Positions 9,581 through 18,882 are shown, counted from the first letter of the stretch. The stretch is 64,000 nucleotides of DNA from Salicibibacter cibarius (GCF_016495725.1 NZ_CP054705.1:3162001-3226000), one strand, 5' to 3'. The notes: generated by a model from the letters alone, not told the origin. Numbers and translations are program-made.

Positions 9581-12112
9581 ATGAAAATTATCGCTTCCCA
9601 TAAAAACACGGATTTCGACGCACTCGCCTCTCTCGTTGCCGCCAAAAAATTGTATCCCGATGCCGACATTTTATTGCCGGCAAAAATAGGCCCGGATGTG
9701 AAAAATTATTTGGCCATCTACCGCGACCAGTTTCCTTATATCAACGAACAACAATTGCCACCCGACGGGATCGATGAACTGATTTTAGTCGATACATATC
9801 AACCGACCCGAGCGAGCAATAAATTTCAGGATATTCAGCCCGCGAGCATGACTGTCTATGACCACCATCCCGAAAGTTTCCATCTCCCCCACCCCGGAGA
9901 GACAGCGGAGGTTGGTGCAACAATTACCATTCTCCTTGAGCTTATTCAAGCGAGAGAAATCGCGCTCACCGATTGGGAACGGACGCTATTCGCGCTTGGC
10001 TTATACACGGATACCGGTTCTTTCACGCACGAACACACGTCAAACCGCGACGTGCGTGCGCTGCTTTTTTTATTCAATCATGGGTTCTCTCTTGATGTCG
10101 TCAACCGTTTTTCCGATCCCTCTTTTTCCGAGGAACAACAAGCACTGCTTTTGCAACTTCTTCAGCAAGGGGAAGTTCACGATGTTAACGGCGTTTCGAT
10201 CATGATTGGAACGATTTCCGCCGAAGCTTTCATTGACCGTTTGAACCTCATCGTTGAAAAGTGGCTTGATTTGGCAGCGGCAGATGCGTGCATTGCCATC
10301 TCGGAAATGAAAAATACGATTTTCGTTACGGCAAGGAGCAGACACCCACGTGTGAACGTATCAAAAGCCCTGGCTGCCGTTAACGGCGGTGGCCACCCCC
10401 GAGCGGCCGCCGCGACAATCAAGGACGGGGAACAAGTGAATATAGCCGCTAACATTCAGGCCAATCTTTTCTCCGCAGTCGCACCTGCTCTTGTTGCAAA
10501 ACAAATGATGAGCCAACCGGTAAAAACGGTGACGCCAGACACGTCCATCGAAGCAGTGAGAGACGAAATCCGGCGTTACGGCCACTCCGGATTTCCGGTT
10601 CAAGAAAACGGTCAATTGGTCGGCATGATTTCCCGCCGTGATGTGGACAAAGCGGTCCACCACGGCCTCGGCCATGCCCCGGTAAAAGGGCACATGAACG
10701 AACGAGTCATTACGTGTGAAGCAAACGCGACGTCCGAAGACGTTCAAAAAAAGATGATCACGCACGATATCGGGCGTTTACCGGTTCTCGCAAACAGCAA
10801 ACTGATCGGCATCATTTCACGCTCTGATCTTTTGCAATTGCTACACGATGAGCATGATGAAAAAAAACAAAAGCAAACACGCAACATGAGGAACGACATG
10901 ACCCGTGCCCTGTCTGCCGATCATTTTGATTTGCTGCAAACGATTGGCTACATTGCTGATCAAAATGGGGTCCAAGCCTACCTTATCGGCGGTATTGTTA
11001 GAGATCTGTTGCTAGAGCGTGAAAATGAAGATATAGACATCGTGATCGAAGGGGACGGCATCGCCTTTGCCAAAACGGTTGCCGATCAATTGGAAGGGGC
11101 ATTGTATACACACAATGACTTTAAAACCGCCACAATCATCCTCAGCAACGGGCAACACATTGATGTTGCCTCAGCCCGGGCGGAATATTATGATGCGCCT
11201 GCAGCCTTGCCGAACGTCCGGTTTTCAAACTTGCGGGAAGACCTCTATCGCAGGGATTTTACCTTTAATGCGTTAGCTATCCGCCTTAATGAAGCAGATT
11301 TCGGGACGCTTATCGATCCTTTCGGCGGAGAACAGGATTTACAAGATGGCGTCATACGTGTCCTTCACAACCTCAGTTTCATTGAAGATCCGACGAGAAT
11401 CTTACGCGCCATCCGCTTTGAATTAAAGTTCTCCTACACCTTTGCCGCGGATACGCAAAGATTCGCCGAATTGGCTACATCTGCCATTTCCCACTTATCC
11501 GCCGAACGTATCAAAGCCGAATTTCAGCGCTTATTCGTGGAAGTGTCAGCGGCAAAGACCTTTAAACGATTGGAAGATTTGAACCTATTGGGAGCCTTCA
11601 TTCCATTTGCCGTTTGGTCTCGGAATGCCGATCAAATGATCTCGTCCCTGGAACACGAATCCTTGCCGGAAAACCTATACACCTTTTCACGCCTTCTTCC
11701 GTTATTTGCGTTCGACGGAGCGTTACAGCACCTCACCCGTTTTGCGTTGACGAAGGCCGAAAAACAACTGCTGAATACATTCGAGCGCTTACAATCCATT
11801 GATGAGACAGCATTCAACTCTCTCGGCACCCTTCATGAAAACGTTCATGAAGCTGAAGAGACGAACCTGGTTCTTTTTGAAAAGTATACGGAGGTTTTGA
11901 ATGAAAACATGAGCTTGATGATCAAACGATACCGCGATAGACGGCGCCACATGCCTGCCTTGCTTTCAGGTGAGGATTTGCGGAAGCTTCCCATGGCACC
12001 CGGTCCGCACTACAAGCGCTATTTGCTAAAAGCGGAAAGCCTTTGGTTGGATGACAAGTTAACGAGCCGGGATGATGCTCTGCAATGGCTGAATGGGAGC
12101 CCCGACAAATAG
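9581..12112 (+). CDS. DHH phosphoesterase-CBS-CBS-tRNA nucleotidyltransferase/poly(A) polymerase fusion
   Basis: An 843-residue multidomain protein. The N-terminal DHH/DHHA1 part (about 1-305) has HKNTDFDA, LVDTYQ, YDHHPE and GGGHPRAAAA. Two CBS domains (about 310-430) carry MSQPVKTVTPDTSIEAV and GMISRRDVDKAV. The C-terminal class II nucleotidyltransferase (about 445-843) has YLIGGIVRDLLL and the catalytic DxD in NEDIDIVIEG, followed by RRDFTFNALAI and the family helical domain. Relatives act in tRNA 3'-CCA completion or A-addition; the DHH part suggests a nanoRNase-like activity and CBS a nucleotide sensor. ATG 9581 follows GAGGAGG. Which reaction it performs in vivo is not shown. Confidence 0.85.
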   Translation: MKIIASHKNTDFDALASLVAAKKLYPDADILLPAKIGPDVKNYLAIYRDQFPYINEQQLPPDGIDELILVDTYQPTRASNKFQDIQPASMTVYDHHPESFHLPHPGETAEVGATITILLELIQAREIALTDWERTLFALGLYTDTGSFTHEHTSNRDVRALLFLFNHGFSLDVVNRFSDPSFSEEQQALLLQLLQQGEVHDVNGVSIMIGTISAEAFIDRLNLIVEKWLDLAAADACIAISEMKNTIFVTARSRHPRVNVSKALAAVNGGGHPRAAAATIKDGEQVNIAANIQANLFSAVAPALVAKQMMSQPVKTVTPDTSIEAVRDEIRRYGHSGFPVQENGQLVGMISRRDVDKAVHHGLGHAPVKGHMNERVITCEANATSEDVQKKMITHDIGRLPVLANSKLIGIISRSDLLQLLHDEHDEKKQKQTRNMRNDMTRALSADHFDLLQTIGYIADQNGVQAYLIGGIVRDLLLERENEDIDIVIEGDGIAFAKTVADQLEGALYTHNDFKTATIILSNGQHIDVASARAEYYDAPAALPNVRFSNLREDLYRRDFTFNALAIRLNEADFGTLIDPFGGEQDLQDGVIRVLHNLSFIEDPTRILRAIRFELKFSYTFAADTQRFAELATSAISHLSAERIKAEFQRLFVEVSAAKTFKRLEDLNLLGAFIPFAVWSRNADQMISSLEHESLPENLYTFSRLLPLFAFDGALQHLTRFALTKAEKQLLNTFERLQSIDETAFNSLGTLHENVHEAEETNLVLFEKYTEVLNENMSLMIKRYRDRRRHMPALLSGEDLRKLPMAPGPHYKRYLLKAESLWLDDKLTSRDDALQWLNGSPDK

Positions 12113-12178
12113 GGGGATTGCCACCTCTTCATTCCTCCATTATGATAAGTGTAAGCGATACCAAAGGAGGATACTTAC

Positions 12179-13102
12179 ATGCCACTTGATCCGCAAGCGA
12201 AAACAGTTTTGGATTTTTTGTCTCAAGGTGCGTCGTTGGAAACGTTGCCGCTCGAGGAAGCGCGGGCTTCGTTTGAAAAACTGAGTGCCACCGCGCAACC
12301 CGAATTTGTTGAAAACGTCGAAGATCGAACCATCCCCGGACCGGATGGTGACATTCCGATTCGCATTTACAATCCCTTTACGGAAGGCGCGCACCCGGCA
12401 CTGATTTTCTATCACGGGGGCGGATGGGTGGTGGGAAGCATTGAAACCCATGATTCTTTATGCCGGTCATTGGCCAACCTTGCGCAATGCATCGTCATTT
12501 CCGTAGATTATCGGCTGGCGCCTGAACATAAGTTTCCGAAAGCAGTGGAAGATGCATACGCTGCAGCTGAATGGGTCGCTGAAAACGGCGCTGACATACA
12601 TGTGGACACGGGCCATATTGCTGTAGGGGGCGATAGCGCGGGCGGGAATTTAGCGACGGTAACCGCAATGATTGCCAAAGAAAAAGGGGGGCCTTCCCTT
12701 TCCTACCAGGTGCTTTTTTACCCTTCCACAGGCGCGGGTATTCCATCTGAATCGCAACGGGAAAATGGCAAGGGCTATTTTTTAACGACAGACATGATGA
12801 CCTGGTTCGCAGGAAAATATTTTGAGACATTTGATGAATTGCAAAACCCTTACGCCGTCCCGTTAAAAGCGGAAGATTTAAGCGGTTTGCCGCCTGCACT
12901 CGTGATCACGGCCGAATTCGACCCGTTGCGGGATGAAGGGAAAGCCTATGCCGATGAACTGGAAAAGGCAGGCGTGGACGTTGTGCATTCGTGCTACGAT
13001 GGGATGATTCACGGCTTCGTGAGCATGGTAGCATTCATATCCAAAGGAACCGAAGCGATCGAACAAGCTGCCGAGGCTTTACGGGGTGCGTTTCGGAGGT
13101 GA
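12179..13102 (+). CDS. Alpha/beta hydrolase (hormone-sensitive lipase-like esterase)
   Basis: The 307-residue protein has the HSL-family oxyanion motif YHGGGWVVGS near residue 80 and the nucleophile elbow GGDSAGGN near 150. The late acidic and histidine residues are EFDPLRDEG and GMIHGFVSM, which complete a Ser-Asp-His triad. It likely hydrolyses short-chain esters in the cytosol; the natural substrate is unknown. ATG 12179 follows AAAGGAGG at good spacing. It is monocistronic, followed by the tandem array. Confidence 0.9.
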   Translation: MPLDPQAKTVLDFLSQGASLETLPLEEARASFEKLSATAQPEFVENVEDRTIPGPDGDIPIRIYNPFTEGAHPALIFYHGGGWVVGSIETHDSLCRSLANLAQCIVISVDYRLAPEHKFPKAVEDAYAAAEWVAENGADIHVDTGHIAVGGDSAGGNLATVTAMIAKEKGGPSLSYQVLFYPSTGAGIPSESQRENGKGYFLTTDMMTWFAGKYFETFDELQNPYAVPLKAEDLSGLPPALVITAEFDPLRDEGKAYADELEKAGVDVVHSCYDGMIHGFVSMVAFISKGTEAIEQAAEALRGAFRR

Positions 13103-13176
13103 TCTGAGGCGAGGCGAGGGATAGGGTTCACGTTGTCGCGCCGCTAAGGGCGTACCCCTCCTCACTCCAAGAGGGA

Positions 13177-14060
13177 CGAGGATTACTTTACTTCGCTTGT
13201 TCCTTTTGGAGTAGCTTGACCTTCGGTTGAGGGATTACTTGACTTCACTTGTTCCTCTCGGAGCAGCTTGATCTTCGGTTGAGGGATTACTTGGCTTCGC
13301 TTGTTCCTTTCGGAGCAGCTCGACCTTCGGTTGAGGGATTACTTGGCTTCGCTTGTTCCTTTCGGAGCAGCTCGACCTTCGGTTGAGGGATTACTTGGCT
13401 TCGCTTGTTCCTCTCGGAGTAGCTTGACCTTCGTTTGAGGGATTACTTTGTTTCGATTGTCCCTCTCGCAGCAGCTTGATCTTCGTTTGAGGGATTACTT
13501 TACTTCGATTGTTCCTCTCGGAGCAACTTGACCTTCGTTTGAGGGATTACTTGACTTCACTTGTTCCTCTCGGAGCAACTTGACCTTCGTTTGAGGGATT
13601 ACTTGGCTTCGCTTGTTCCTCTCGGAGCAGCTCGACCTCCGTTTGAGGGATTACTTTGTTTCGATTGTCCCTCTCGCAGCAGCTTGATCTTCGGTTGAGG
13701 GATTACTTTACTTCGATTGTTCCTTTCGGAGTAGCTTGACCTTCGTTTGAGGGATTACTTGGCTTCGCTTGTTCCTCTCGGAGCAACTTGACCTTCGTTT
13801 GAGGGATTACTTGGCTTCGCTTGTTCCTCTCGGAGCAGCTCGACCTCCGTTTGAGGGATTACTTTGTTTCGATTGTCCCTCTCGCAGCAGCTTGATCTTC
13901 GGTTGAGGGATTACTTTACTTCGCTTGTTCCTTTCGGAGCAGCTTGACCTTCGTTTGAGGGATTACTTGGCTTCGCTTGTTCCTCTCGGAGCAGCTCGAC
14001 CTCCGTTTGAGGGATTACTTTACTTCGCTTGTTCCTTCAGAGAAGTTCGTTCTCCATCCG
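13177..14060. repeat. Large tandem array of about 17 units, exactly 52 bp each
   Basis: GAGGGATTAC starts at 13229, 13281, 13333, 13385, 13437, 13489, 13541, 13593, 13645, 13697, 13749, 13801, 13853, 13905, 13957 and 14009, always 52 apart. A degenerate first unit starts at about 13177. Units alternate between variants (GGCTTCGCTTGTTCC, TGTTTCGATTGTCCC and others), so the array is not one recent expansion. Each unit has weak inverted arms (GAGGGA...TCCCTC; GGAG...CTCC). Since 52 is not a multiple of three and stops occur in all frames, it is non-coding. It separates convergent genes. Confidence 0.95.
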
Positions 14061-14357
14061 AGAGGGCGTGTTGCCACCTTTCGATTGGTAGCGACAACAC
14101 TTAAGATAAACAATAGAGTGCTAATTGCCCCGACTAAAAAGAGCTGGTAAACGATGGAATATGATGATCCCTCGCTCCCTAAACAAGGATTGCGTCTTCA
14201 CCGTTTGTATACGGATTTTAACCGCCCATAGCTTTCAGGGACGGTTATTTTTGCCATACCCACATTTCCTCCCGATGGCACGGTTGTACTTTCGTTAGTT
14301 TCATCAACATCGCCGGATCCCTCGACCAGCTTCCACCCATGCTGAGAGAGACTCTAA
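14015..14357 (-). pseudogene. Possible membrane-protein gene remnant
   Basis: One minus-strand frame is open from about 14357 to a TAA at 14015 except for a TGA at 14198. Read through, it gives a soluble stretch (QHGWKLVEGSGDVDETNES), then after the TGA a hydrophobic segment (YQLFLVGAISTLLFILSVVA) and a basic tail. Its stop lies inside the last array unit. No full-length start or recognisable family is seen, so this may be a gene decayed at both ends or chance. Confidence 0.3.
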
Positions 14358-14408
14358 AGAATGATTACCTGCTCTGATTGGGACGATTTTTGCGTAATAC
14401 TGCCAAAC

Positions 14409-14454
14409 CAAAAAATAACCACCCTTAACATCTGCAAATGATTAGGGTGGTTAT
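14409..14454 (-). terminator. Terminator of the OsmC gene
   Basis: AATAACCACCCT and AGGGTGGTTATT pair perfectly, followed on the minus strand by a T run. It lies 11 bases after the osmC-like stop. Confidence 0.9.
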
Positions 14455-14465
14455 TGCACACGGTG

Positions 14466-14918
14466 TCATTTTGCCGTATTTTCAACTACTACTTTTGTTG
14501 AGGCTAGATTAACCTGGTTTGCAATGGTATCCCCAACAGGACAATGAGCTTCTATGAATTCCTTGTATGCTTGTATTTTCTCTTCAGAGGCATTTGTTTC
14601 AATATGGAAGGTATATCGAATATCAGAAAAACCTGGCCGCACGTCCGATTTGCCAAAAAAACCATCCAGATCAATATCACCCTCTAGTTCAACCCAAAAA
14701 TTCTGAAGATCAATCTCAAATTTTTCAGCATATGTTCTGGCAACGATAGACTGGCATGCGCCTAAAGAAGAAAGCAGGAGTTCTACCGGATTCATCCCTT
14801 GATCAGTACCGCCTAAATTCTCAGGCTCATCTACAATCACTTTGTGACCTCTGGATTCTGTCTCCACCAATACATTATCTTTTAAAACCGTTTTCGCACT
14901 AACTGTCGTAATCGCCAT
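14466..14918 (-). CDS. OsmC/Ohr family protein
   Basis: A 150-residue protein of the OsmC superfamily, thiol-dependent peroxidases of organic hydroperoxides. The two redox cysteines are in GACQSI (near residue 57) and HCPVGDT (near 125). GGTDQGMNPVELLLSSLGAC is the family block. ATG 14918 follows AAGGGTGA; the open frame extends further upstream but without support. It is divergent from trpB across 224 bases. A more specific subgroup (Ohr or YhfA-like) cannot be set from this alone. Confidence 0.85.
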   Translation of the reverse strand: MAITTVSAKTVLKDNVLVETESRGHKVIVDEPENLGGTDQGMNPVELLLSSLGACQSIVARTYAEKFEIDLQNFWVELEGDIDLDGFFGKSDVRPGFSDIRYTFHIETNASEEKIQAYKEFIEAHCPVGDTIANQVNLASTKVVVENTAK

Positions 14919-15142
14919 TGAAAATGTCACCCTTACGTTAATTTGTATAATTCTTATTGGAATTGTTATATATATTATCACAATATAGGAAGCAGTACAA
15001 TATACGTATTTTATCAGATGGGTTTTAATATTATTCAGTCCCACCCTACACAAAAATTCGTGAGGCGGAATATGATTGTTCCTATAGGATAGCAGACATG
15101 GTATACTGTACTTTACATTAATTATTAGGAGTTGAGCGAGAG

Positions 15143-16318
15143 ATGAGTTCAGATCAGCAGAGTGTAGCAGAAAAAGGTTTTTTTGGTGAGTTTGGCGGTA
15201 GTTATATTCCGGAAGACTTACAAAAAGTGCTCGGTATGATTGCGGATGAATTTGAAAAATATAAAGAGGATCCGGAGTTCCTGCAAGAATTCCGTCACTA
15301 TATGGAAGAATATGTCGGAAGAGAAAATCCTCTTACGTTTGCGGCGAATTTAACGAACCGGATCGGCGGAGCGAAGATCTATTTAAAACGTGAAGACCTT
15401 AACCATACAGGGGCACACAAAATCAATAATGTCATCGGTCAAGCGCTCCTCGCGAAACGGATGGGTTCCAAGCGAATTATTGCTGAAACCGGCGCGGGGC
15501 AACACGGGGTTGCGACGGCAACAGCCTGTGCCACGTTTGGTATTCCTTGCACCATTTATATGGGGAAAGAGGATATTAGACGTCAGTCTTTGAACGTCTT
15601 CCGGATGGAGCTCCTTGGAGCAAAAGTCGTTTCGGTCGAAAAGGGACAGGGACGCTTAAAAGATGCGGTTGCTGAAGCATTGAATGACCTTGTGGAAAAT
15701 TACAAAGATACGTTTTACCTGCTTGGTTCAGCGGTTGGCCCACACCCATATCCGACCATGGTTAAACATTTTCAGGCTGTAATCAGTGAAGAATCCAAAC
15801 GTCAGATTCTTGCTAAAGAAGGAAAGCTGCCTGCCGCTGTAGTCGCATGTGTTGGCGGGGGAAGTAATGCCATTGGAGCGTTTGCCCACTATATCAATGA
15901 ATCGGAAGTGCGGCTTATCGGCGCAGAGCCGGCGGAGGCACCTACAGTGACACAAGGGTCTCCTGCAGTCATTCATGGTTACAAATGTTTAACCCTTGTA
16001 GACGAAAACGGGGATCCAAAGCCGACGTATTCGATCGCTGCCGGCCTCGATTATCCTGGAGTCGGACCCGAACACAGCTACTTAAAAGTAAGCGAGCGAG
16101 CAGAGTATGTGACGGTCAGTGGCAACGAAGCACTGAAAGCATTTCAAGAAATGGCTCGCGAGGAGGGGATCATTCCGGCTTTGGAAAGTGCACACGCTGT
16201 ATCGGAGGCAATGAAACTTGCCAAAACCTTATCACCGGATGACAGCATCATCGTCAACCTCTCCGGAAGAGGAGACAAAGATGTAGATATGGTTTTCCAA
16301 CTATTAAAAGATAAATAA
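15143..16318 (+). CDS. trpB: Tryptophan synthase beta subunit, solitary
   Basis: The 391-residue PLP enzyme condenses indole with serine. Motifs are KREDLNHTGAHKIN with the PLP lysine, GAGQHG, CVGGGSNAIG for phosphate binding, and LSGRGDKD near the end. Length and motifs match the canonical TrpB1 type rather than the longer TrpB2. Unusually, no trpA or other trp gene is adjacent: the neighbours are osmC and ABC genes. It could serve indole salvage or pair with a TrpA encoded elsewhere. An extended -10 (TGGTATACT) lies at about 15099, and AGGAG precedes the start. Confidence 0.95.
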   Translation: MSSDQQSVAEKGFFGEFGGSYIPEDLQKVLGMIADEFEKYKEDPEFLQEFRHYMEEYVGRENPLTFAANLTNRIGGAKIYLKREDLNHTGAHKINNVIGQALLAKRMGSKRIIAETGAGQHGVATATACATFGIPCTIYMGKEDIRRQSLNVFRMELLGAKVVSVEKGQGRLKDAVAEALNDLVENYKDTFYLLGSAVGPHPYPTMVKHFQAVISEESKRQILAKEGKLPAAVVACVGGGSNAIGAFAHYINESEVRLIGAEPAEAPTVTQGSPAVIHGYKCLTLVDENGDPKPTYSIAAGLDYPGVGPEHSYLKVSERAEYVTVSGNEALKAFQEMAREEGIIPALESAHAVSEAMKLAKTLSPDDSIIVNLSGRGDKDVDMVFQLLKDK

Positions 16319-16323
16319 TCGAG

Positions 16324-16350
16324 AAAGCAGGGGCAGATCCCTGCTTTTCT
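16324..16350 (+). terminator. Terminator of trpB
   Basis: AAAGCAGGG and CCCTGCTTTT pair around a six-base loop and end in T, six bases after the trpB stop. The A-rich left arm may also serve the minus strand weakly. Confidence 0.75.
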
Positions 16351-16366
16351 AGTTTCTCGACACACA

Positions 16367-17131
16367 CTAATTTCTTGATTCGCGCAAAAATTCCCTGTAA
16401 CCAACAAATGCCAAAGCAAACCCAACACCTGTGTAAGCAAGTAAAATAAGCAGGGCTATGCCTACGTTTTCGCCGGCGGGTTGCCCGGGAAGCGTCGATA
16501 GAAACGCTTGGTGCGCCCAGTATTGAGGGGAAAACGAACCGATCGTTTGGATCGTATCCGGTAACGTTTCAAACGGCATCCATAGCCCGCCGAGGATAGC
16601 TCCGGCAAAAGCAATCACTTGTGTCAGCGCAAGTCCCGTGTTTTCCGTTTTGGAGAACATTGCAATTGCTACACCCCAGGATGTCACCATCATCGCTACA
16701 AAACAAGCAATGAGCAGATAGAAAAAGGGTTGATCAATGCTCATGCCATAAACGACGATGCCCAAGATCGCGAGTGCCATGATTTGTCCAACAACGATAG
16801 CACCAAATGGCAGCCATTTCCCGATAAAGTAACCACCCGGCGTAAGTGGCGTGCTAGCCATACGTGCCACAAATCCATTTTCCCGATCTTTGACAAAACT
16901 GATGACCATGGAAATGATGATAAAAACGGCAAAAAAGACGCTAAATCCAGTGATAATTTGATTGGCAATCGCTGTCTCATCCGGTGCATCCGCAGCAAAA
17001 ATCGCCATAAATCCCATAATAAACACGATCGGCAACACCAAACTCCAAAACAATAAAGATTTATCCTGGAGTTGTTTTCTCGTTTCAATATTTGCCACAG
17101 CCCACATATGTTCATACCTCCTATGCAGCAT
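16367..17131 (-). CDS. ABC-2 type exporter permease
   Basis: A 254-residue membrane protein with about six hydrophobic segments. The ABC-2 family region includes VKDRENGFVARMASTPLTPG, the cytosolic loop that contacts the ATPase, and a late PFETLPDTIQTIGSFSPQYW loop. It is translationally coupled to the ATPase gene (11-base overlap) in a LytTR-DUF3021-ATPase-permease operon. The substrate is unknown; such LytTR-linked systems often confer resistance to peptides or membrane-active agents. Confidence 0.85.
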   Translation of the reverse strand: MLHRRYEHMWAVANIETRKQLQDKSLLFWSLVLPIVFIMGFMAIFAADAPDETAIANQIITGFSVFFAVFIIISMVISFVKDRENGFVARMASTPLTPGGYFIGKWLPFGAIVVGQIMALAILGIVVYGMSIDQPFFYLLIACFVAMMVTSWGVAIAMFSKTENTGLALTQVIAFAGAILGGLWMPFETLPDTIQTIGSFSPQYWAHQAFLSTLPGQPAGENVGIALLILLAYTGVGFALAFVGYREFLRESRN

Positions 17132-18008
17132 CCCGCAAAGCCGTGCCGGTTAATGTGAAAAAAACATCTTCCAAACGGGGTTGCATCAATGATAATTGTG
17201 ACGGCGTGATGCTTTGTTCTTCGCATCGCTTGGCTAAATCACCGAGGAGTTGCATTGGGTTTGATGACGTGAAAAGCCACCCGCCATCTTTTTGCTGAAT
17301 GACGTTCTCGGAATCTAACCATGCTTTCGGAAGATCTCCCTTGATAAACACGGCCGGTTGTGCATAGCTGGCCAATAAATCGTCGATGCTCCCTTGTTCA
17401 ACAATTTTTCCGCCATCCATAAACGCAACCTCATCGCAAAGCGCTTCAATCTCCTCCATATAATGGCTCGCATAAATAATCGTTTTCCCTTGTTGTTTTA
17501 ATGTACGAATCAGCTGAAAAATATGCCGACGGGATTGGGGATCAACGCCAACGGTCGGTTCATCCATAATGACAAGGTCCGGTTCATGCATGAGCGCACA
17601 TCCAATATTCAGGCGACGTTTCATCCCACCTGAAAATGTTTTCACTTTTGATTTGGCACGGTTCGTTAAGCCAATATCGTCAAATACGGTTTTCACCTGA
17701 CGCGTAAGGTTCTCACCTGACAACCCATGAACTTTCCCATAGAATTGGAGATTCGTGGCGGCAGATAACGTTTCTTCCAAACAAACTTCCTGGGGAACAT
17801 AGCCGAGAGAAAGCGAACCCGAATCAGATACATCAATCGATCCTTCGTACTCTTTGATTATCCCCGCAAGAATTTTAATTAAAGACGATTTCCCGGCACC
17901 ATTAGGGCCGACGAGCCCGTAACACACGCCCGCCGGAATTGATACGTCAATATTTTGCAATGCCTGAATGTCTTTATAACGTTTGTTTACATTTTGGATG
18001 GTAATCAT
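17121..18008 (-). CDS. ABC exporter ATP-binding protein
   Basis: A 295-residue ATPase with Walker A GPNGAGKSS (near 35), a Q-loop near GYVPQE, signature FSGGMKRR (near 125) and Walker B LVIMDEPTVGVD (near 145) followed by the H-switch ASHYMEE. The C-terminal extension of about 80 residues is typical of ABC-2 (drug/polysaccharide/peptide) exporters. It powers the permease encoded just downstream. Confidence 0.92.
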   Translation of the reverse strand: MITIQNVNKRYKDIQALQNIDVSIPAGVCYGLVGPNGAGKSSLIKILAGIIKEYEGSIDVSDSGSLSLGYVPQEVCLEETLSAATNLQFYGKVHGLSGENLTRQVKTVFDDIGLTNRAKSKVKTFSGGMKRRLNIGCALMHEPDLVIMDEPTVGVDPQSRRHIFQLIRTLKQQGKTIIYASHYMEEIEALCDEVAFMDGGKIVEQGSIDDLLASYAQPAVFIKGDLPKAWLDSENVIQQKDGGWLFTSSNPMQLLGDLAKRCEEQSITPSQLSLMQPRLEDVFFTLTGTALRDAA

Positions 18009-18023
18009 ATTTAACCCCCGCTT

Positions 18024-18428
18024 TCACTTTACCGAGTCATTCATATCGGCTTCTATCTTTTTAAAATAAGCCCTGAAAACAAACCAGAAGAGCACATAGA
18101 GGGCGGTGAACATGCAAAAAGAAAGCACAATCGAACGCAACGTAAAAGGAATCCATCCTGCCATAAAAATGGCGATGAGAAACCAAAGGATAATGGAAAG
18201 ACTAAAATGGATAGCGACTTGCTTCAAAGGGCTCCATTTCTCAATTTCAAAAAAGAATGAAGAAACGCCAAAATAAACACCAAGTATCATGCTGCCCAAC
18301 ATATAGACCCAAACTTGTGCAACGGGCACTTCAATGTTCTGCACCGTGAGGATGGTCAAAGCAACGAATGTAATCAAACAGGCAAAACCCAGACCGCCAA
18401 AACCTCTTTCTACCATTTCACGTAGCAT
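18024..18428 (-). CDS. DUF3021 membrane protein
   Basis: About 134 residues and four hydrophobic segments (ACLITFVALTILTV, VYMLGSMILGVYFG, HFSLSIILWFLIAIFM, SFCMFTALYVLFWFVF). DUF3021 proteins are almost always encoded beside LytTR regulators, as here, and may modulate them. ATG 18428 follows GGGGGGTGG; GTG 18437 is the alternative. The gene overlaps the LytTR coding end. Confidence 0.8.
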   Translation of the reverse strand: MLREMVERGFGGLGFACLITFVALTILTVQNIEVPVAQVWVYMLGSMILGVYFGVSSFFFEIEKWSPLKQVAIHFSLSIILWFLIAIFMAGWIPFTLRSIVLSFCMFTALYVLFWFVFRAYFKKIEADMNDSVK

Positions 18429-18882
18429 TCGAACCACCCCCCATCACTAATTTTTCCTTTAAAGGCGTTACGTATTTTCGGGATACATACTCCTTGTTGC
18501 CTGAGTCGAAATGGATAAACAAATTGCCATTAAACGCCAACTCAAAACGTTGAATGTGGTGGATATTGCCGATCACCGATTTGGAAAAACGCGTAAAATC
18601 ATGGGCTTCAAGCAATTCTTCAACCTCATAAAGTTTCATTTTCAGCTCAATATGCTGTTTCGCTGTCGTAGCGGCAAACACTTTTCTTTTTTCCGCATAC
18701 ACAAAGTCAATATCATGCGGGTTGAGCACAACAGATTGGTCTTCATGAACACCGACGATGCGCCCTCTTTTCGCGTTATTCAATTGTTTGACAAGCGCCT
18801 CCAACTCAGGCGACCACTCCTTGGCCTGAATGATAACGGTCGTTTCCTCATGGTTGTCGTTAAGGTCAATTTTCACATTCAC
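18418..18882 (-). CDS. LytTR-type DNA-binding regulator without receiver domain
   Basis: A 154-residue protein with a C-terminal LytTR domain (about 55-150): DIDFVYAEKRKVFAATTAKQ, the linker YEVEELLEAHDFTRFSKSVI, then SRKYVTPLKEKL. No phospho-acceptor receiver is present, so it is not a classical response regulator; it likely autoregulates this operon with DUF3021. The first gene of a four-gene minus-strand unit with coupled ends. Confidence 0.85.
   Translation of the reverse strand: MNVKIDLNDNHEETTVIIQAKEWSPELEALVKQLNNAKRGRIVGVHEDQSVVLNPHDIDFVYAEKRKVFAATTAKQHIELKMKLYEVEELLEAHDFTRFSKSVIGNIHHIQRFELAFNGNLFIHFDSGNKEYVSRKYVTPLKEKLVMGGGSNAT

Noticed and set aside
13177-14060. Repetitive coding sequence
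   Set aside because: The period of 52 is not a multiple of three, and no frame stays open across units.
16619-17056. 145-codon plus-strand ORF inside the ABC permease
   Set aside because: Antisense to a well-supported permease gene; composition is His/Asn/Lys-rich as expected of a shadow frame.
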